Below, one piece after another: positions 1-7,756 of a stretch of 20,281 nucleotides of DNA. Below the pieces are notes generated by a model, which was not told where the DNA came from, searched no databases, and saw only the letters and a list, made by a program, of their open reading frames with translations. Position 1 is the first letter of the stretch; each line of letters opens with the position of its first letter. The DNA lies in contig JAFTKI010000024.1 in NCBI GenBank assembly GCA_017453335.1, positions 1-20,281 of the forward strand. The letters run 5' to 3'. The DNA is from Clostridia bacterium. Lineage in GTDB: Bacteria > Bacillota_A > Clostridia > Oscillospirales > CAG-272. Made by a program: the position numbers and the translations under genes.

Positions 1-83
1 AAAATGCCACCTCCCTTTACACAAGGGAGGCTCACAGTGGAACCCGTTTACGGGTGGCAAGTAACGATTGCATGGCTGACAGG
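1..83. repeat. Structured intergenic segment with nested inverted repeats (start cut by window edge)
   Basis: No gene is seen in positions 1-171 beyond the 3' end of clpX. Three inverted repeats lie here: an 8-bp stem 10-17/23-30 with a 5-nt loop, a 6-bp stem 42-47/50-55, and an outer 7-bp pairing 5-11/53-59 that would enclose the first hairpin and compete with the second. From memory, hairpins of the kind CCTCCCTT-loop-AAGGGAGG are common as dispersed intergenic repeats in gut Clostridia, so this may be one copy of a genome-wide repeat; I could not check that. Confidence 0.5.
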
Positions 84-85
84 CC

Positions 86-107
86 AATAAAAAGCGCACT
101 TGTGCGC
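86..107 (-). terminator. Intrinsic terminator downstream of clpX
   Basis: Read on the minus strand, a GC-rich arm GCGCA, a 4-nt loop and the arm TGCGC (positions 107 down to 94) are followed directly by TTTTTATT. This is a short but well-formed rho-independent terminator about 65 nt past the clpX stop, and it probably ends the tig-clpP-clpX transcript. Confidence 0.65.
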
Positions 108-143
108 CGCCAGTAGTATTAGGGCTATGCCCGAAACTGAAAT

Positions 144-163
144 ACCACCCGTTATACGGGGGG
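144..163 (-). other. Stem-loop just after the clpX stop codon
   Basis: Positions 145-152 pair with 156-163 (eight positions, one A-G mismatch, 3-nt loop). The stem begins about 9 nt past the clpX stop on the minus strand. The following bases are only moderately T-rich, so it could be a weak terminator or a 3'-end stabilising stem. Its ACCCGTT/TACGGG core resembles the hairpin at 42-55. Confidence 0.4.
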
Positions 164-171
164 ATATTTAT

Positions 172-1509
172 TTAGTTTTCGCTGTTTTCTGCGGGAAGAT
201 CACGCAACAGGACATACTCGCATTTGCCGTTGCCGCGAATGCTCTCGGGAGTCATGACGACCTCTGCCACATCATGGCGGGAGGGGATCTCATACATGAT
301 CTCGGTCATTGCGCTTTCCAAAATCGAGCGAAGTCCGCGCGCACCGGTGTTACGCTCCAATGCAAGTGCCGCAACCTCCTCAAGCGCACCTTCGCCGAAT
401 GTCAGCTTTACGCCGTCCATCGCAAACAGCTTTTCATACTGCTTGACAAGCGAATTTTTAGGCTCTTTCAGAATACGAACCAAAGCGGACTTGTCCAAGT
501 CGGACAGCGGAACAATCATCGGAATACGGCCAACCAGCTCGGGGATCAATCCGAACTTCACGATGTCATGCGGGGTAACGTCGCGGAAAATGCCAGTGTC
601 CTTGCGTTCGGATTTGGTCTTGATCTCTCCGCCAAAGCCGATCGTGGAATTTCCCTTGCGCGCTTCGATCATTTTATCCAAGCCGTCAAACGCGCCGCCG
701 CAAATAAAGAGAATATTCTTCGTATTGATCTGGATAAACTCCTGATTGGGATGCTTTCTGCCGCCCTGGGGAGGCACATTGGAAACAGTACCTTCCAGAA
801 TCTTCAGCAGTGCCTGCTGTACGCCTTCGCCCGAAACATCGCGGGTGATCGAGCGGTTTTCGCTCTTGCGCGAGATCTTGTCGATCTCATCGATATAGAT
901 GATACCGCGCTCGGCAAGCTCAACGTTGTAGTCAGCCGCTTGAATCAGGCGCAAAAGAATATTTTCAACGTCCTCACCAACGTATCCTGCTTCGGTGAGT
1001 GTTGTTGCATCGGCAATCGCAAAGGGAACCTTCAGCGTTTTTGCCAGTGTTTGCGCAAGATAAGTCTTACCAACACCTGTAGGACCGATCAAGAGCACAT
1101 TGCTTTTTTGAAGCTCTACCTCGTCCTCAGCTTGCTCGGTTTCCGCAGGTGTGCCTTTTTTCTTTCGTTTGCCTTTTTGAGAAAGCTTCTCCTCGGAAAG
1201 CACACGCTTGTAGTGATTGTAAACGGCTACCGACAAAGCGATCTTTGCTTCATCCTGACCGATTACGTAACGGTCGAGCGTTTCCTTGATCTGCATGGGG
1301 CGGGGAAGCTCTACCAAGGAAAGCTCCTCCTGTCCAAGCGCGGCAGCTTCGGTCTCGGTGATCAGATCGTTGCAGGCCTCCACGCAGAAATCGCAGATAT
1401 ATGCTCCCGTTGGGGAAGGAATCAGGAAATCGACCTGATGCTCGTTTCTGCCGCAAAAGGAGCAATGACGCAGTCCCTTAGAGCCGTTGTTAGATGTCGT
1501 GTTTGCCAT
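172..1509 (-). CDS. clpX: ATP-dependent Clp protease ATP-binding subunit ClpX
   Basis: ClpX is a hexameric AAA+ unfoldase that recognises tagged or damaged proteins, unfolds them with ATP and threads them into ClpP in the cytoplasm. The 445-residue product has the N-terminal zinc-binding domain (Cys16, Cys19, Cys39, Cys42), Walker A GPTGVGKT at 142-149, the GYVG pore loop at 175-178, Walker B IIYIDE near 203-208, an RKH pore loop, the IGF loop that docks on ClpP, and a GARGLR sensor-2 motif. The ATG at 1509 follows AAAGGA. It lies 22 bp after clpP, so the two are surely cotranscribed. One oddity is a charged linker at about 104-130 (basic KGKRKKK followed by an acidic stretch), longer than the matching part of E. 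coli ClpX and accounting for much of the extra length over that 424-residue protein. Confidence 0.97.
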   Translation of the reverse strand: MANTTSNNGSKGLRHCSFCGRNEHQVDFLIPSPTGAYICDFCVEACNDLITETEAAALGQEELSLVELPRPMQIKETLDRYVIGQDEAKIALSVAVYNHYKRVLSEEKLSQKGKRKKKGTPAETEQAEDEVELQKSNVLLIGPTGVGKTYLAQTLAKTLKVPFAIADATTLTEAGYVGEDVENILLRLIQAADYNVELAERGIIYIDEIDKISRKSENRSITRDVSGEGVQQALLKILEGTVSNVPPQGGRKHPNQEFIQINTKNILFICGGAFDGLDKMIEARKGNSTIGFGGEIKTKSERKDTGIFRDVTPHDIVKFGLIPELVGRIPMIVPLSDLDKSALVRILKEPKNSLVKQYEKLFAMDGVKLTFGEGALEEVAALALERNTGARGLRSILESAMTEIMYEIPSRHDVAEVVMTPESIRGNGKCEYVLLRDLPAENSEN

Positions 1510-1531
1510 GGGTTATCCTTTCTGAGAGGAA

Positions 1532-2143
1532 TCAAGGACGCTTGGTCAGCACACGGTCAACCAGTCCGTATGCCATTGCTTCCTCGGCTGTCATGTAGTT
1601 GTCACGGTCGGTGTCGCGCTCGATGATCTCCAACGGCTTGCCGGTGTTTTCGGCAAGAATACGGTTCAGTGTTGCTTTGGTCTTCAGGATCTGCTCTGCC
1701 TGGATCTGAATATCGCTTGCCTGACCTCTGGCACCGCCCAAGGGCTGATGGATCATCACCTCGCTGTGGGGAAGAGCAAAACGCTTGCCCTTGGTTCCCG
1801 ATGACAAGAGGAATGCGCCCATGCTGGCTGCCATACCGATGCAAATGGTGGAAACGTCACACTTGATGAACTGCATGGTATCGTAGATTGCCATACCTGC
1901 AGTTACCGATCCGCCGGGGGAGTTGATATAGAAGGAGATATCCTTATCGGGGTCACTTGCTTCCAAAAACAGCATTTGCGCAACCACGAGCGAAGCGGTT
2001 GCATCATTGACCTCGTCCGACAGGAACACGATGCGGTCATTGAGCAAGCGCGAGAAAATATCATAAGAACGTTCTCCGCGATTGGTCTGCTCCACAACCA
2101 TAGGAACCAGCGCGTTTTTGGTAATGTCTTTGTAATCAAACAT
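1532..2143 (-). CDS. clpP: ATP-dependent Clp protease proteolytic subunit ClpP
   Basis: ClpP is the self-compartmentalised serine peptidase (two stacked heptamers) that degrades proteins delivered by ClpX or other Clp ATPases. The 203 residues match the usual ClpP length. The catalytic triad is visible: Ser107 in MAASMGA, His132 in MIHQP and Asp181 in RDNY, with exactly the spacing of E. coli Ser97/His122/Asp171. The SPGGSV segment at 75-80 fits the oxyanion-hole region. The ATG at 2143 is preceded by a GAGG ribosome site about 10 nt away. The gene lies between tig (70 bp upstream) and clpX (22 bp downstream), the standard Firmicutes order. A 10-bp inverted repeat separates it from tig. Confidence 0.97.
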   Translation of the reverse strand: MFDYKDITKNALVPMVVEQTNRGERSYDIFSRLLNDRIVFLSDEVNDATASLVVAQMLFLEASDPDKDISFYINSPGGSVTAGMAIYDTMQFIKCDVSTICIGMAASMGAFLLSSGTKGKRFALPHSEVMIHQPLGGARGQASDIQIQAEQILKTKATLNRILAENTGKPLEIIERDTDRDNYMTAEEAMAYGLVDRVLTKRP

Positions 2144-2170
2144 TTTTGTATACCTCGTTTCGATAAGATT

Positions 2171-2203
2171 TGAACCGGAAATCGCAAAGCAAGTTCCGGT
2201 TCA
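2171..2203. other. Perfect 10-bp inverted repeat between tig and clpP
   Basis: TGAACCGGAA at 2171-2180 is the exact reverse complement of TTCCGGTTCA at 2194-2203, with a 13-nt loop. It sits 10 nt past the tig stop and about 27 nt before the clpP start. No T-run follows on the minus strand, so it is not a standard terminator. It could be a processing or stability stem that sets the ratio of tig to clpPX mRNA, or an operator. Confidence 0.6.
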
Positions 2204-2213
2204 GACAGTTGGA

Positions 2214-3491
2214 TTATTTTACGATAGCGTTCTCTTTTACGAAGTCCATTGCCTTCTTGACCTTCATGTCCTCTGCAACGGAATCTGCGGGAACCATCTC
2301 GCGAACCTTATCAACCTCCATGTTGTAAGCTTCTGCGATTCTTGCGATTTCAGCCTCGGTCTCAGCCTTGGTAACCTTGATCTTTTCCTTCTTTGCAATT
2401 GCCTCAAGAGCCAAGCGCAGCTTAACCTGCTTCTCAGCCTGCGGACGCAGCTGCTCACGAAGGGTGTCCAGATTCATACCGGTGTACTGGAAGTAGGTCT
2501 TCAGATCCAAGCCCTGCATACGCAGACGGTTGTCATAATCGCGAACGAAGTTCTCGGTCTCGGCAACGTACATCTGCTCGGGGATATCCGCAACCAGCTT
2601 TTCGATCAGGATCTCCAGGATTGCGTCCTCAAACTTACGGTCTGCCTCATCCTCATGTCTCTTAGCAATTTTTGCCTTTACATCGGCACGGTATTCATCC
2701 ATCGTGTCAAATTCGGAAACATCTTTTGCAAAGTCATCATCCAGAGCGGGAAGCTCAACGTGCTTGATTGCATGGATCACGGTCTTGAACACTGCAGCCT
2801 TACCTGCAAGCTCTTTTGCATGGTACTCTTCGGGGAAGGTAACGTTTACATCGAACTCTTCACCGATCTTGTGACCTGCAACCTGCTCCTCAAAGCCGGG
2901 GATAAAATTGCCGGAGCCAAGCTTGAGGGGATAGTCGTTGCCCTTGCCGCCCTCGAATGCAACGCCGTCAACAAAGCCCTCGTAGTCGATGGTGCAAACG
3001 TCGTTCATTTCGGAAACGCCATCGGTAACCTCGATCTCTCTGGAGTTACGCTCGCGAACCATGTTGATCTCGCGCTCAAGCTCCTCGTCGGTAACCTCTT
3101 CAACCTTCTTTTCAACCTCGATACCGGTATAGCCCTCGATCTTAACGGTGGGCTTTACAGCCAGGGTTGCGCTGAGCACAACGCCGTTATCATCTACCGA
3201 AACGATATCAAACTCAGGCTGACCGACCATCTTCAGCTTGGACTCCTCAAGAGCCGCGTCGAATGCATCGGGAAGCACTTCGTTGATAGCATCTTCATAG
3301 AAAAAGCCCTTGCCGTACATCTTTTCGATTACGGAGCGGGGAGCCTTACCCTTACGGAAGCCGGGAACGGTGATTTTACCAACCTGCTTGCGATAAGCGT
3401 TGGAAATTGCCTTTTGGAACGTGTCCTTATCAACCGAGAACTCGATCTTGTGTACATTCTTCTCGATTTTTTCGGATTTGATCAAACTCAT
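2214..3491 (-). CDS. tig: Trigger factor, ribosome-associated chaperone and peptidyl-prolyl isomerase
   Basis: Trigger factor binds at the ribosomal exit tunnel, shields nascent chains and isomerises proline bonds. The 425-residue product has the ribosome-docking signature GFRKGKAP at 44-51 in the N-terminal domain. An FKBP-type PPIase domain follows at about 160-245 (VCTIDYEGFVDGVAFEGG, then a GSGNFIPGFE stretch), and the C-terminal part is charged and helical, as in the chaperone arms. Length fits the family. The ATG at 3491 follows a GGAGG site at 3502-3506, 10 nt away. It is the first gene of tig-clpP-clpX, the usual arrangement that couples folding and degradation, and is driven by the consensus promoter at 3541-3569. 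Confidence 0.97.
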   Translation of the reverse strand: MSLIKSEKIEKNVHKIEFSVDKDTFQKAISNAYRKQVGKITVPGFRKGKAPRSVIEKMYGKGFFYEDAINEVLPDAFDAALEESKLKMVGQPEFDIVSVDDNGVVLSATLAVKPTVKIEGYTGIEVEKKVEEVTDEELEREINMVRERNSREIEVTDGVSEMNDVCTIDYEGFVDGVAFEGGKGNDYPLKLGSGNFIPGFEEQVAGHKIGEEFDVNVTFPEEYHAKELAGKAAVFKTVIHAIKHVELPALDDDFAKDVSEFDTMDEYRADVKAKIAKRHEDEADRKFEDAILEILIEKLVADIPEQMYVAETENFVRDYDNRLRMQGLDLKTYFQYTGMNLDTLREQLRPQAEKQVKLRLALEAIAKKEKIKVTKAETEAEIARIAEAYNMEVDKVREMVPADSVAEDMKVKKAMDFVKENAIVK

Positions 3492-3540
3492 TTTTTAATG
3501 TCCTCCAAAACAAGTGATAAAAATTTTACATACATCCTAT

Positions 3541-3569
3541 ATTATATTATGTTTTCCTGTTTTTGTCAA
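3541..3569 (-). promoter_or_regulatory. Perfect consensus sigma-A promoter for tig-clpP-clpX
   Basis: On the minus strand TTGACA (3569-3564) and TATAAT (3546-3541) are both exact consensus, with a 17-bp spacer. The -10 lies about 50 nt upstream of the tig ATG. No CtsR-like or CIRCE-like repeat is obvious nearby, so strong constitutive transcription is the simplest reading. Confidence 0.9.
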
Positions 3570-3598
3570 TAGTTTTTGCAAGAAAAAACAGCAAAAAA

Positions 3599-4333
3599 TC
3601 ATTTATTGGCTATGTCGATCTTCAAAGGAACGAAATCCAGGGCATCTGCCGCACACAGGATCATGTCGATTCCTTCAAAGATCTGCTTTTTTGGCATATA
3701 ATACGCGCCGTGAATATGTCCGAAGTAACAGGTTTGAATTCCGTATTCGTGTAAGATGTCAACGATCTCACGGCAAACAAATCCGTTCCAAACGGGAGGG
3801 AAATGCAAAAATACCAAAATGGGAAGCTGTTCTCCGTGCTGTGTCCGCAGGGCTTTTGCGGCATCCAAACTCATTCGCAGGCGGATCACCTCACGATTGA
3901 CGATCCTTGCATAATCAACGGTGCCAACCGTGTGCTGTTGATTTTCCTCAACGAACCATCCCCGTGTTCCGCACACGATACAGTTTTCGATGAAATAAGC
4001 GTTGTTATAAAGCAGCTTGATGCTCTGTATCTTTTTCTCCTGCATCATGGCATTCATTTTTGCGGCGGTATTCCACCAGAAATCATGATTTCCTTTTCCG
4101 ATCAGCTTTTGTCCCGGGAGTGCTTCCAGAAAAAGCAGATCCTCCGTGGCATCCTCCAGCTTCAAGCCCCACGAAATATCCCCCGGAACGATCACCGTAT
4201 CCTCGGGAGAGACGACCGCTGTCCAGTTTTTGCGGATCTTTGTCATATAGTCATTCCATCTTGATCCGAAGATTTCCATGGATTTGGATTTGTCGCTGGA
4301 CAGATGCAGATCTGCCATCACAAACAAAGACAT
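3599..4333 (-). CDS. Calcineurin-like metallophosphoesterase
   Basis: This is a dinuclear-metal phosphoesterase of the calcineurin-like fold; the substrate cannot be read from the sequence. From the start chosen here (244 residues), motif I is MADLH (Asp8, His10), motif II GDISWG (Asp52), motif III GNHD (Asn82, His83), motif IV a histidine in FLHFPP, and motif V GHIHG. I take the ATG at 4333 because AAAGGAG lies 9 nt upstream at 4343-4349. An in-frame ATG at 4387 would add 18 residues but lacks a ribosome site and precedes the conserved N-terminal strand. There is no signal peptide, so it is probably cytoplasmic. It ends about 30 bp before the tig promoter and is divergent from the DUF1540 gene. 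Confidence 0.85.
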   Translation of the reverse strand: MSLFVMADLHLSSDKSKSMEIFGSRWNDYMTKIRKNWTAVVSPEDTVIVPGDISWGLKLEDATEDLLFLEALPGQKLIGKGNHDFWWNTAAKMNAMMQEKKIQSIKLLYNNAYFIENCIVCGTRGWFVEENQQHTVGTVDYARIVNREVIRLRMSLDAAKALRTQHGEQLPILVFLHFPPVWNGFVCREIVDILHEYGIQTCYFGHIHGAYYMPKKQIFEGIDMILCAADALDFVPLKIDIANK

Positions 4334-4389
4334 ACGATGCGGCTCCTTTCTGAATGATTGGGGGGAATTTGGGGAATACTGTTCCATGT

Positions 4390-4421
4390 AAAAGTGCCGA
4401 TCTTTGTTTTATCGGCATTTT
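4390..4421. other. Hairpin with A/T flanks in the divergent metallophosphoesterase/DUF1540 spacer
   Basis: TGCCGAT (4395-4401) pairs with ATCGGCA (4411-4417) around a 9-nt loop, with AAAA before and TTTT after the stem. The form is that of a small bidirectional intrinsic terminator, yet it lies only 28 nt before the DUF1540 start on the plus strand. It may be an attenuator in that leader or insulation between divergent genes. I found no convincing promoter in this spacer. Confidence 0.5.
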
Positions 4422-4448
4422 GCAAAGAAAAGAAGGGAGAGACGAGTC

Positions 4449-4637
4449 ATGGAAGAAAAGAAATACGAAAACACCTGCGGCTGTAAGCACATCAAGGGGA
4501 TCAAGTGCAACGTGCAGAACTGCTACTATCACGATATGGATACCTGCTGCACCGCATCCGAAATTTCGGTAGGCCCTCGTAGTGCCTGCAGCTCGGGAGA
4601 GACGCTTTGCGCAACCTTTAAGCCAAAGGCGGAGTAA
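4449..4637 (+). CDS. Small cysteine-rich DUF1540 protein
   Basis: This 62-residue product has eight cysteines (10, 12, 20, 25, 33, 34, 47, 54). The part from 18 to 57 has the DUF1540 pattern: IKCNVQNC, then a cysteine pair followed by TA, then I-x-V, and finally ETLCATF. The family is common in Clostridia and Bacilli, its function is unknown, and the cysteine spacing suggests metal binding. The ATG at 4449 was chosen because AAGGGAG lies 9 nt upstream; a longer reading from 4404 lacks a ribosome site. It is a single-gene unit with a strong terminator just downstream, and no export signal is visible. The first 12 residues, with CGC, lie outside the conserved domain. Confidence 0.85.
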   Translation: MEEKKYENTCGCKHIKGIKCNVQNCYYHDMDTCCTASEISVGPRSACSSGETLCATFKPKAE

Positions 4638-4645
4638 GCCTTGCG

Positions 4646-4690
4646 ATCGGAGGGTGTAATGATGTACACCCTCCGATGTGTTTCTTTGTG
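4646..4690 (+). terminator. Strong intrinsic terminator after the DUF1540 gene
   Basis: A perfect 13-bp stem (4646-4658 with 4665-4677) has a 6-nt loop and is followed by a T-rich tail GTGTTTCTTTGTG. It begins 9 nt past the stop codon. Confidence 0.85.
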
Positions 4691-4721
4691 TTGAGGTGTA
4701 CATTTTCATTAGTACAAATAT

Positions 4722-4871
4722 TTTAGCCACTTTTTCTTTTGACACCAAAGGCGCAAAAGAAAAAGTTATCAAAAAGAAAACGCCGAAAGTCATTTCGCCC
4801 TCTGCGGAGGGCGAGGAGGGCTACGCGCCCTCCACCTCGCAAGCTTTTAAAAAAGCTTGACCAAAACTTTT
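4722..4871 (+). repeat. Dispersed structured intergenic repeat, copy A
   Basis: About 150 bp related to 15469-15639 in the same orientation. Parts in order: a perfect 13-bp inverted repeat 4729-4741/4754-4766 with a 12-nt loop; a 7-bp stem 4796-4802/4807-4813 with loop TGCG; a 7-bp stem 4815-4821/4827-4833 with a 5-nt loop; and the near-palindrome 4841-4858 (AAGCTTTT-AA-AAAAGCTT). The final 39 bp (4833-4871) are identical to 15601-15639. It lies between the convergent ends of the DUF1540 gene and thrC, with thrC ending 33 bp further on. It may be a mobile MITE/REP-like element that also serves as a transcript boundary. Confidence 0.8.
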
Positions 4872-4903
4872 AACGCAATGGCGGATTTTGTGATCGGTTG
4901 ATT

Positions 4904-6388
4904 TTATGCTTCAATATAATCCAAAACTGCCTTTGCCATTTCGGTTTTGTCAACCACTGCCTCGAAATTCACCTTGCGGTCTGCAAGTCCTGCCAGTGGG
5001 TAGGGAATCTCGGTTTTGGTTGCGGCGCTCAATTCGTCAAGCGCTGCCAGATCGGTGGTGGGATCCTTATCGGTTACCGCACGGTAAACGTTGTTGGCAA
5101 ACTTGTAGGGGCTTGCCGTGGAGTCGATCACCATGGGACGGGTGTCCTTGGTATCCTTTACGTATTCTTCTGCTGCGTGAATTGCAACTGCCGTGTGGGT
5201 ATCGGCAAGATAACCGTAGTTCTGATAGATCTCACGGATCGTTGCGGATGTCATAGCCTCATCGGTGAAATATCCGCTGAAATTCTTTTGGATCTCGGCA
5301 AGCGTTTCGGCATCTACGCTGTAAACGCCGTCCTTTTTGAGCGATTCCATATACGCAGCGGTCTTTTCACTGCCTGCGGTGAAGTACAAAAGGCGTTCCA
5401 GATTGCTGGAGATCAGAATATCCATCGAGGGCGACATGGTCAGATAGAAGTCGCGGTTGCGATCGTATGTTCCTGTGCGCAAAAAGTCGGTGAGGATATT
5501 GTTGGTGTTGGATGCACAGACCATGTGATTGATCGGCAGTCCCATTCTCTTGGCAAGGTAAGCCGCAAAAATATTACCGAAGTTACCTGTGGGAACGCAA
5601 ACGTTGAAGCTGTCGCCGGGCTTGCATGTGCCTTGATTCAAAAGATCACAGTATGCCGATACGTAATAAACGATCTGAGGCGCAAGACGTCCCCAGTTGA
5701 TCGAGTTGGCACTGGAGAAGAAATAGCCCTTTTGATTCAAAGCATCTGCCATCTTCTCATCACCGAAGATCACCTTCACGCCGCTCTGTGCATCGTCAAA
5801 GTTGCCGCGGATCGCGCAAACATTCACATTCGAACCTGTTTGGGTTGCCATTTGCAGCTTTTGCACGTGGCTGACGCCGTCAACAGGGTAGAATACCATG
5901 ATCTTCACGCGGTCAACATCCTTATATCCCTCAAGCGCGGCTTTTCCGGTGTCTCCCGATGTAGCAACAAGGATCAGAGCCGTGCGCTCCTCACCCGTTT
6001 TTACCAGTGCGCGGGAGAGCAGACGGGGCATGATCTGCAGGGCCATATCCTTGAATGCCGCCGTCGGACCGTGCCACAGCTCCAGGGAGTGGAACTGACC
6101 GTGGATGTTCACCAAGGGAGCGGCTCCTCCTACAAAAGAGGTCTCGGCGTATGCCTCACGGCAATCCGAAAGCAGCTCCTCATAGGTATAGTCGGTCAGA
6201 AACTTGGAAAGAACCTTTGCGGCGCGAACGGGATAAGACTCTTTGCATAGTTCTTGGATCTCCTCCATCGTCAGCGTGGGCAAGGATTCGGGAACAAACA
6301 GTCCGCCGTCGTTGGCAAGCCCTTGCTTGATCACCTCTGCGGCAGTTGCTTTTGCGGTTTCATTGCTTCTTGTGCTTTTGTAAAACAT
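4904..6388 (-). CDS. thrC: Threonine synthase
   Basis: Threonine synthase is a cytosolic PLP enzyme that converts O-phosphohomoserine to threonine and phosphate, the last step of the pathway. The 494-residue protein has the threonine synthase N-terminal domain (ANDGGLFVPESLP near 25-37), the PLP-binding lysine in HGPTAAFKDMALQ (Lys113), and SGDTGKAA and PTGNFGN loops that fit the cofactor phosphate site. The length resembles the longer (yeast/E. coli-type) class. The ATG at 6388 follows AGGAAGGA. It is the last gene of the minus-strand unit, 28 bp after the dipeptidase, with no promoter seen in between. That places it in one transcript with the COG3635 enzyme at the head, which may supply its substrate. 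Confidence 0.95.
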   Translation of the reverse strand: MFYKSTRSNETAKATAAEVIKQGLANDGGLFVPESLPTLTMEEIQELCKESYPVRAAKVLSKFLTDYTYEELLSDCREAYAETSFVGGAAPLVNIHGQFHSLELWHGPTAAFKDMALQIMPRLLSRALVKTGEERTALILVATSGDTGKAALEGYKDVDRVKIMVFYPVDGVSHVQKLQMATQTGSNVNVCAIRGNFDDAQSGVKVIFGDEKMADALNQKGYFFSSANSINWGRLAPQIVYYVSAYCDLLNQGTCKPGDSFNVCVPTGNFGNIFAAYLAKRMGLPINHMVCASNTNNILTDFLRTGTYDRNRDFYLTMSPSMDILISSNLERLLYFTAGSEKTAAYMESLKKDGVYSVDAETLAEIQKNFSGYFTDEAMTSATIREIYQNYGYLADTHTAVAIHAAEEYVKDTKDTRPMVIDSTASPYKFANNVYRAVTDKDPTTDLAALDELSAATKTEIPYPLAGLADRKVNFEAVVDKTEMAKAVLDYIEA

Positions 6389-6416
6389 GATTTATATCCT
6401 TCCTGAATTGGATTTT

Positions 6417-7349
6417 TTACATCGTGAAATATTGGGTTGCGAAACGGTGGGCGTTCTCAAAAAAGAGCTTATGAACCAACCGTTCGGGATAGTTTTTCTG
6501 TAACAGCGTTTCGGCAAGACGGGGAAGTGCCGAAAGATCGGGGATCTCCGACAGCGGCTCGCCGCCGTCAAAGTCCGAGCCGATACAAAGATGATCCCGG
6601 GCTCCGAGCGAGAGCATTTTCTCAATGTGCAAGCAAAGATCATCGATCGAAGCATCTCCGTCGGCTTTGATAAAGCGATGGTAGAGATTCAAGCCGATCA
6701 GTCCGCCCGAACGAATGACCTCACGGATCTGTTCGTCACGAAGATTTCGGGAAACGGGACAGGCCGAATAGGAGTTGGAATGGGTGGCAAGGACGGGACG
6801 GTCAAAACGCGCGCAAAGATCAAAAATTTCATCAGCCGATGCGATCGATGCGTGGGAAATGTCCAACAGCATCCCCAGCCTCAAGGCGCGGGGAAGCACT
6901 TGTTTTCCGAAGTCGGTTAAGCCGTTTTCAGTGTCGTGTGCGCCACCGATACAACTGTTGCCCGCCCAAAGCGGCGTTACGATTCGAACCCCCTTTTGTG
7001 CCAGCAGATCGATCCGCGATTCAATGCCGGCAAGGATTCTCAGATCCTCCACCGCAGGGATAAACAGATGCCTGCAAGCTGTATTTTGGGGATAAAACCG
7101 AATGATCTTCGCATCGTCTCGCGTAAATGCGGGGTCGGAAAGAAAGCCTTGATAGAGCGCATCAAAACGAGCCCAGCCTTCCTCATCGCTAAGTGCTTTC
7201 TCACACCAGAATGCCGCTACTTGAACGTACTGTTCGAATTTTGCGGCTTTTTGCAAGGAAACAGCCAGTTGGTTTTTGCCAAGCTGCTGTTTTTTTTGAA
7301 ACATTTCATAAGGTGTGTCACAGTGCAGATCAAAGAGAGAAAGCTTCAT
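6417..7349 (-). CDS. Membrane dipeptidase-type metallopeptidase (peptidase M19)
   Basis: M19 (renal dipeptidase-like) enzymes are dizinc hydrolases of the amidohydrolase fold that cleave dipeptides, often with broad or D-residue tolerance; the bacterial substrate is not clear here. From the start chosen (310 residues) the metal-site residues are all present: His9 and Asp11 in DLHCD, Glu110 in AGIES, His166 in DISHAS, His190 in ATHSN, and Asp259 in GSDFDG. The ATG at 7349 has AAAGGAG at 7355-7361. A longer reading to 7436 would run 73 bp into yraN without a ribosome site. No signal peptide is seen, so a cytosolic enzyme is likely despite the family name. It lies 14 bp after yraN and 28 bp before thrC. 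Confidence 0.9.
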   Translation of the reverse strand: MKLSLFDLHCDTPYEMFQKKQQLGKNQLAVSLQKAAKFEQYVQVAAFWCEKALSDEEGWARFDALYQGFLSDPAFTRDDAKIIRFYPQNTACRHLFIPAVEDLRILAGIESRIDLLAQKGVRIVTPLWAGNSCIGGAHDTENGLTDFGKQVLPRALRLGMLLDISHASIASADEIFDLCARFDRPVLATHSNSYSACPVSRNLRDEQIREVIRSGGLIGLNLYHRFIKADGDASIDDLCLHIEKMLSLGARDHLCIGSDFDGGEPLSEIPDLSALPRLAETLLQKNYPERLVHKLFFENAHRFATQYFTM

Positions 7350-7363
7350 CGGTGCTCCTTTTG

Positions 7364-7756
7364 TCAATAGGCGGCTTTGATGTGGTTGATCTTCAGAACC
7401 TTGGGACGTTTGCCGTTTTCGGGCTTGGATAGCCATACCTCGATCACGTCCATGCGCGGCTGTTTCCTCGTGGGATGCTTGTGCAGGTATTCTTGTGCGG
7501 CGCGTCTTGTGTAAGCTTGCTTATCGCTGTGAACGGCAAGACTCGGAGGCGGAGCCTCCTTCCAGGTCGCAACATCGTAGGTGCGGGCTTTGACCTCCAC
7601 GAAAACGATATCTTTAAGGCTTGCTGCAATAATGTCGATCTCGCATTTTCCCGCGAACCAGTTGCGTTCCTTTACAGTATATCCGCGCAAACGCAAATAG
7701 TGAACGGCTTTTTGTTCGCCAAGGTCGCCGATCTCTTTTTTGGTCAGTTCTTTCAT
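7364..7756 (-). CDS. yraN: UPF0102 / YraN family nuclease-like protein
   Basis: The 130-residue product has the UPF0102 pattern: [12 protein letters not shown] near 10-21, GYTVKERN at 25-32, then the restriction-endonuclease-fold core with Asp41 in EIDII and Glu54/Lys56 in FVEVKAR (a D...ExK arrangement). The family is widespread and often sits beside rnhB, but its physiological role is not settled; a DNA-related nuclease function is inferred from the fold. The ATG overlaps the last bases of rnhB by 4 bp (7753-7756), so translational coupling is likely. Confidence 0.9.
   Translation of the reverse strand: MKELTKKEIGDLGEQKAVHYLRLRGYTVKERNWFAGKCEIDIIAASLKDIVFVEVKARTYDVATWKEAPPPSLAVHSDKQAYTRRAAQEYLHKHPTRKQPRMDVIEVWLSKPENGKRPKVLKINHIKAAY

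Noticed and set aside
100..1626. Long open frame (508 residues) on the plus strand opposite clpX
   Set aside because: It mirrors the codon pattern of clpX, has no ribosome site and no recognisable domain, and clpX itself is certain.
4678..4860. 60-residue open frame in the intergenic region
   Set aside because: It runs through the terminator tail and the structured repeat, lacks a ribosome site and has no protein-like conservation with copy B, where the reading frame is broken by an insertion.
4898..6250. 450-residue open frame on the plus strand opposite thrC
   Set aside because: Antisense shadow of a well-supported gene; composition rich in Cys, His and Val as expected for reversed codons, and no start signals.
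6417..7436. Longer dipeptidase reading from an ATG at 7436
   Set aside because: It would overlap yraN by 73 bp, adds unconserved basic residues, and the ATG at 7349 has a clear ribosome site.
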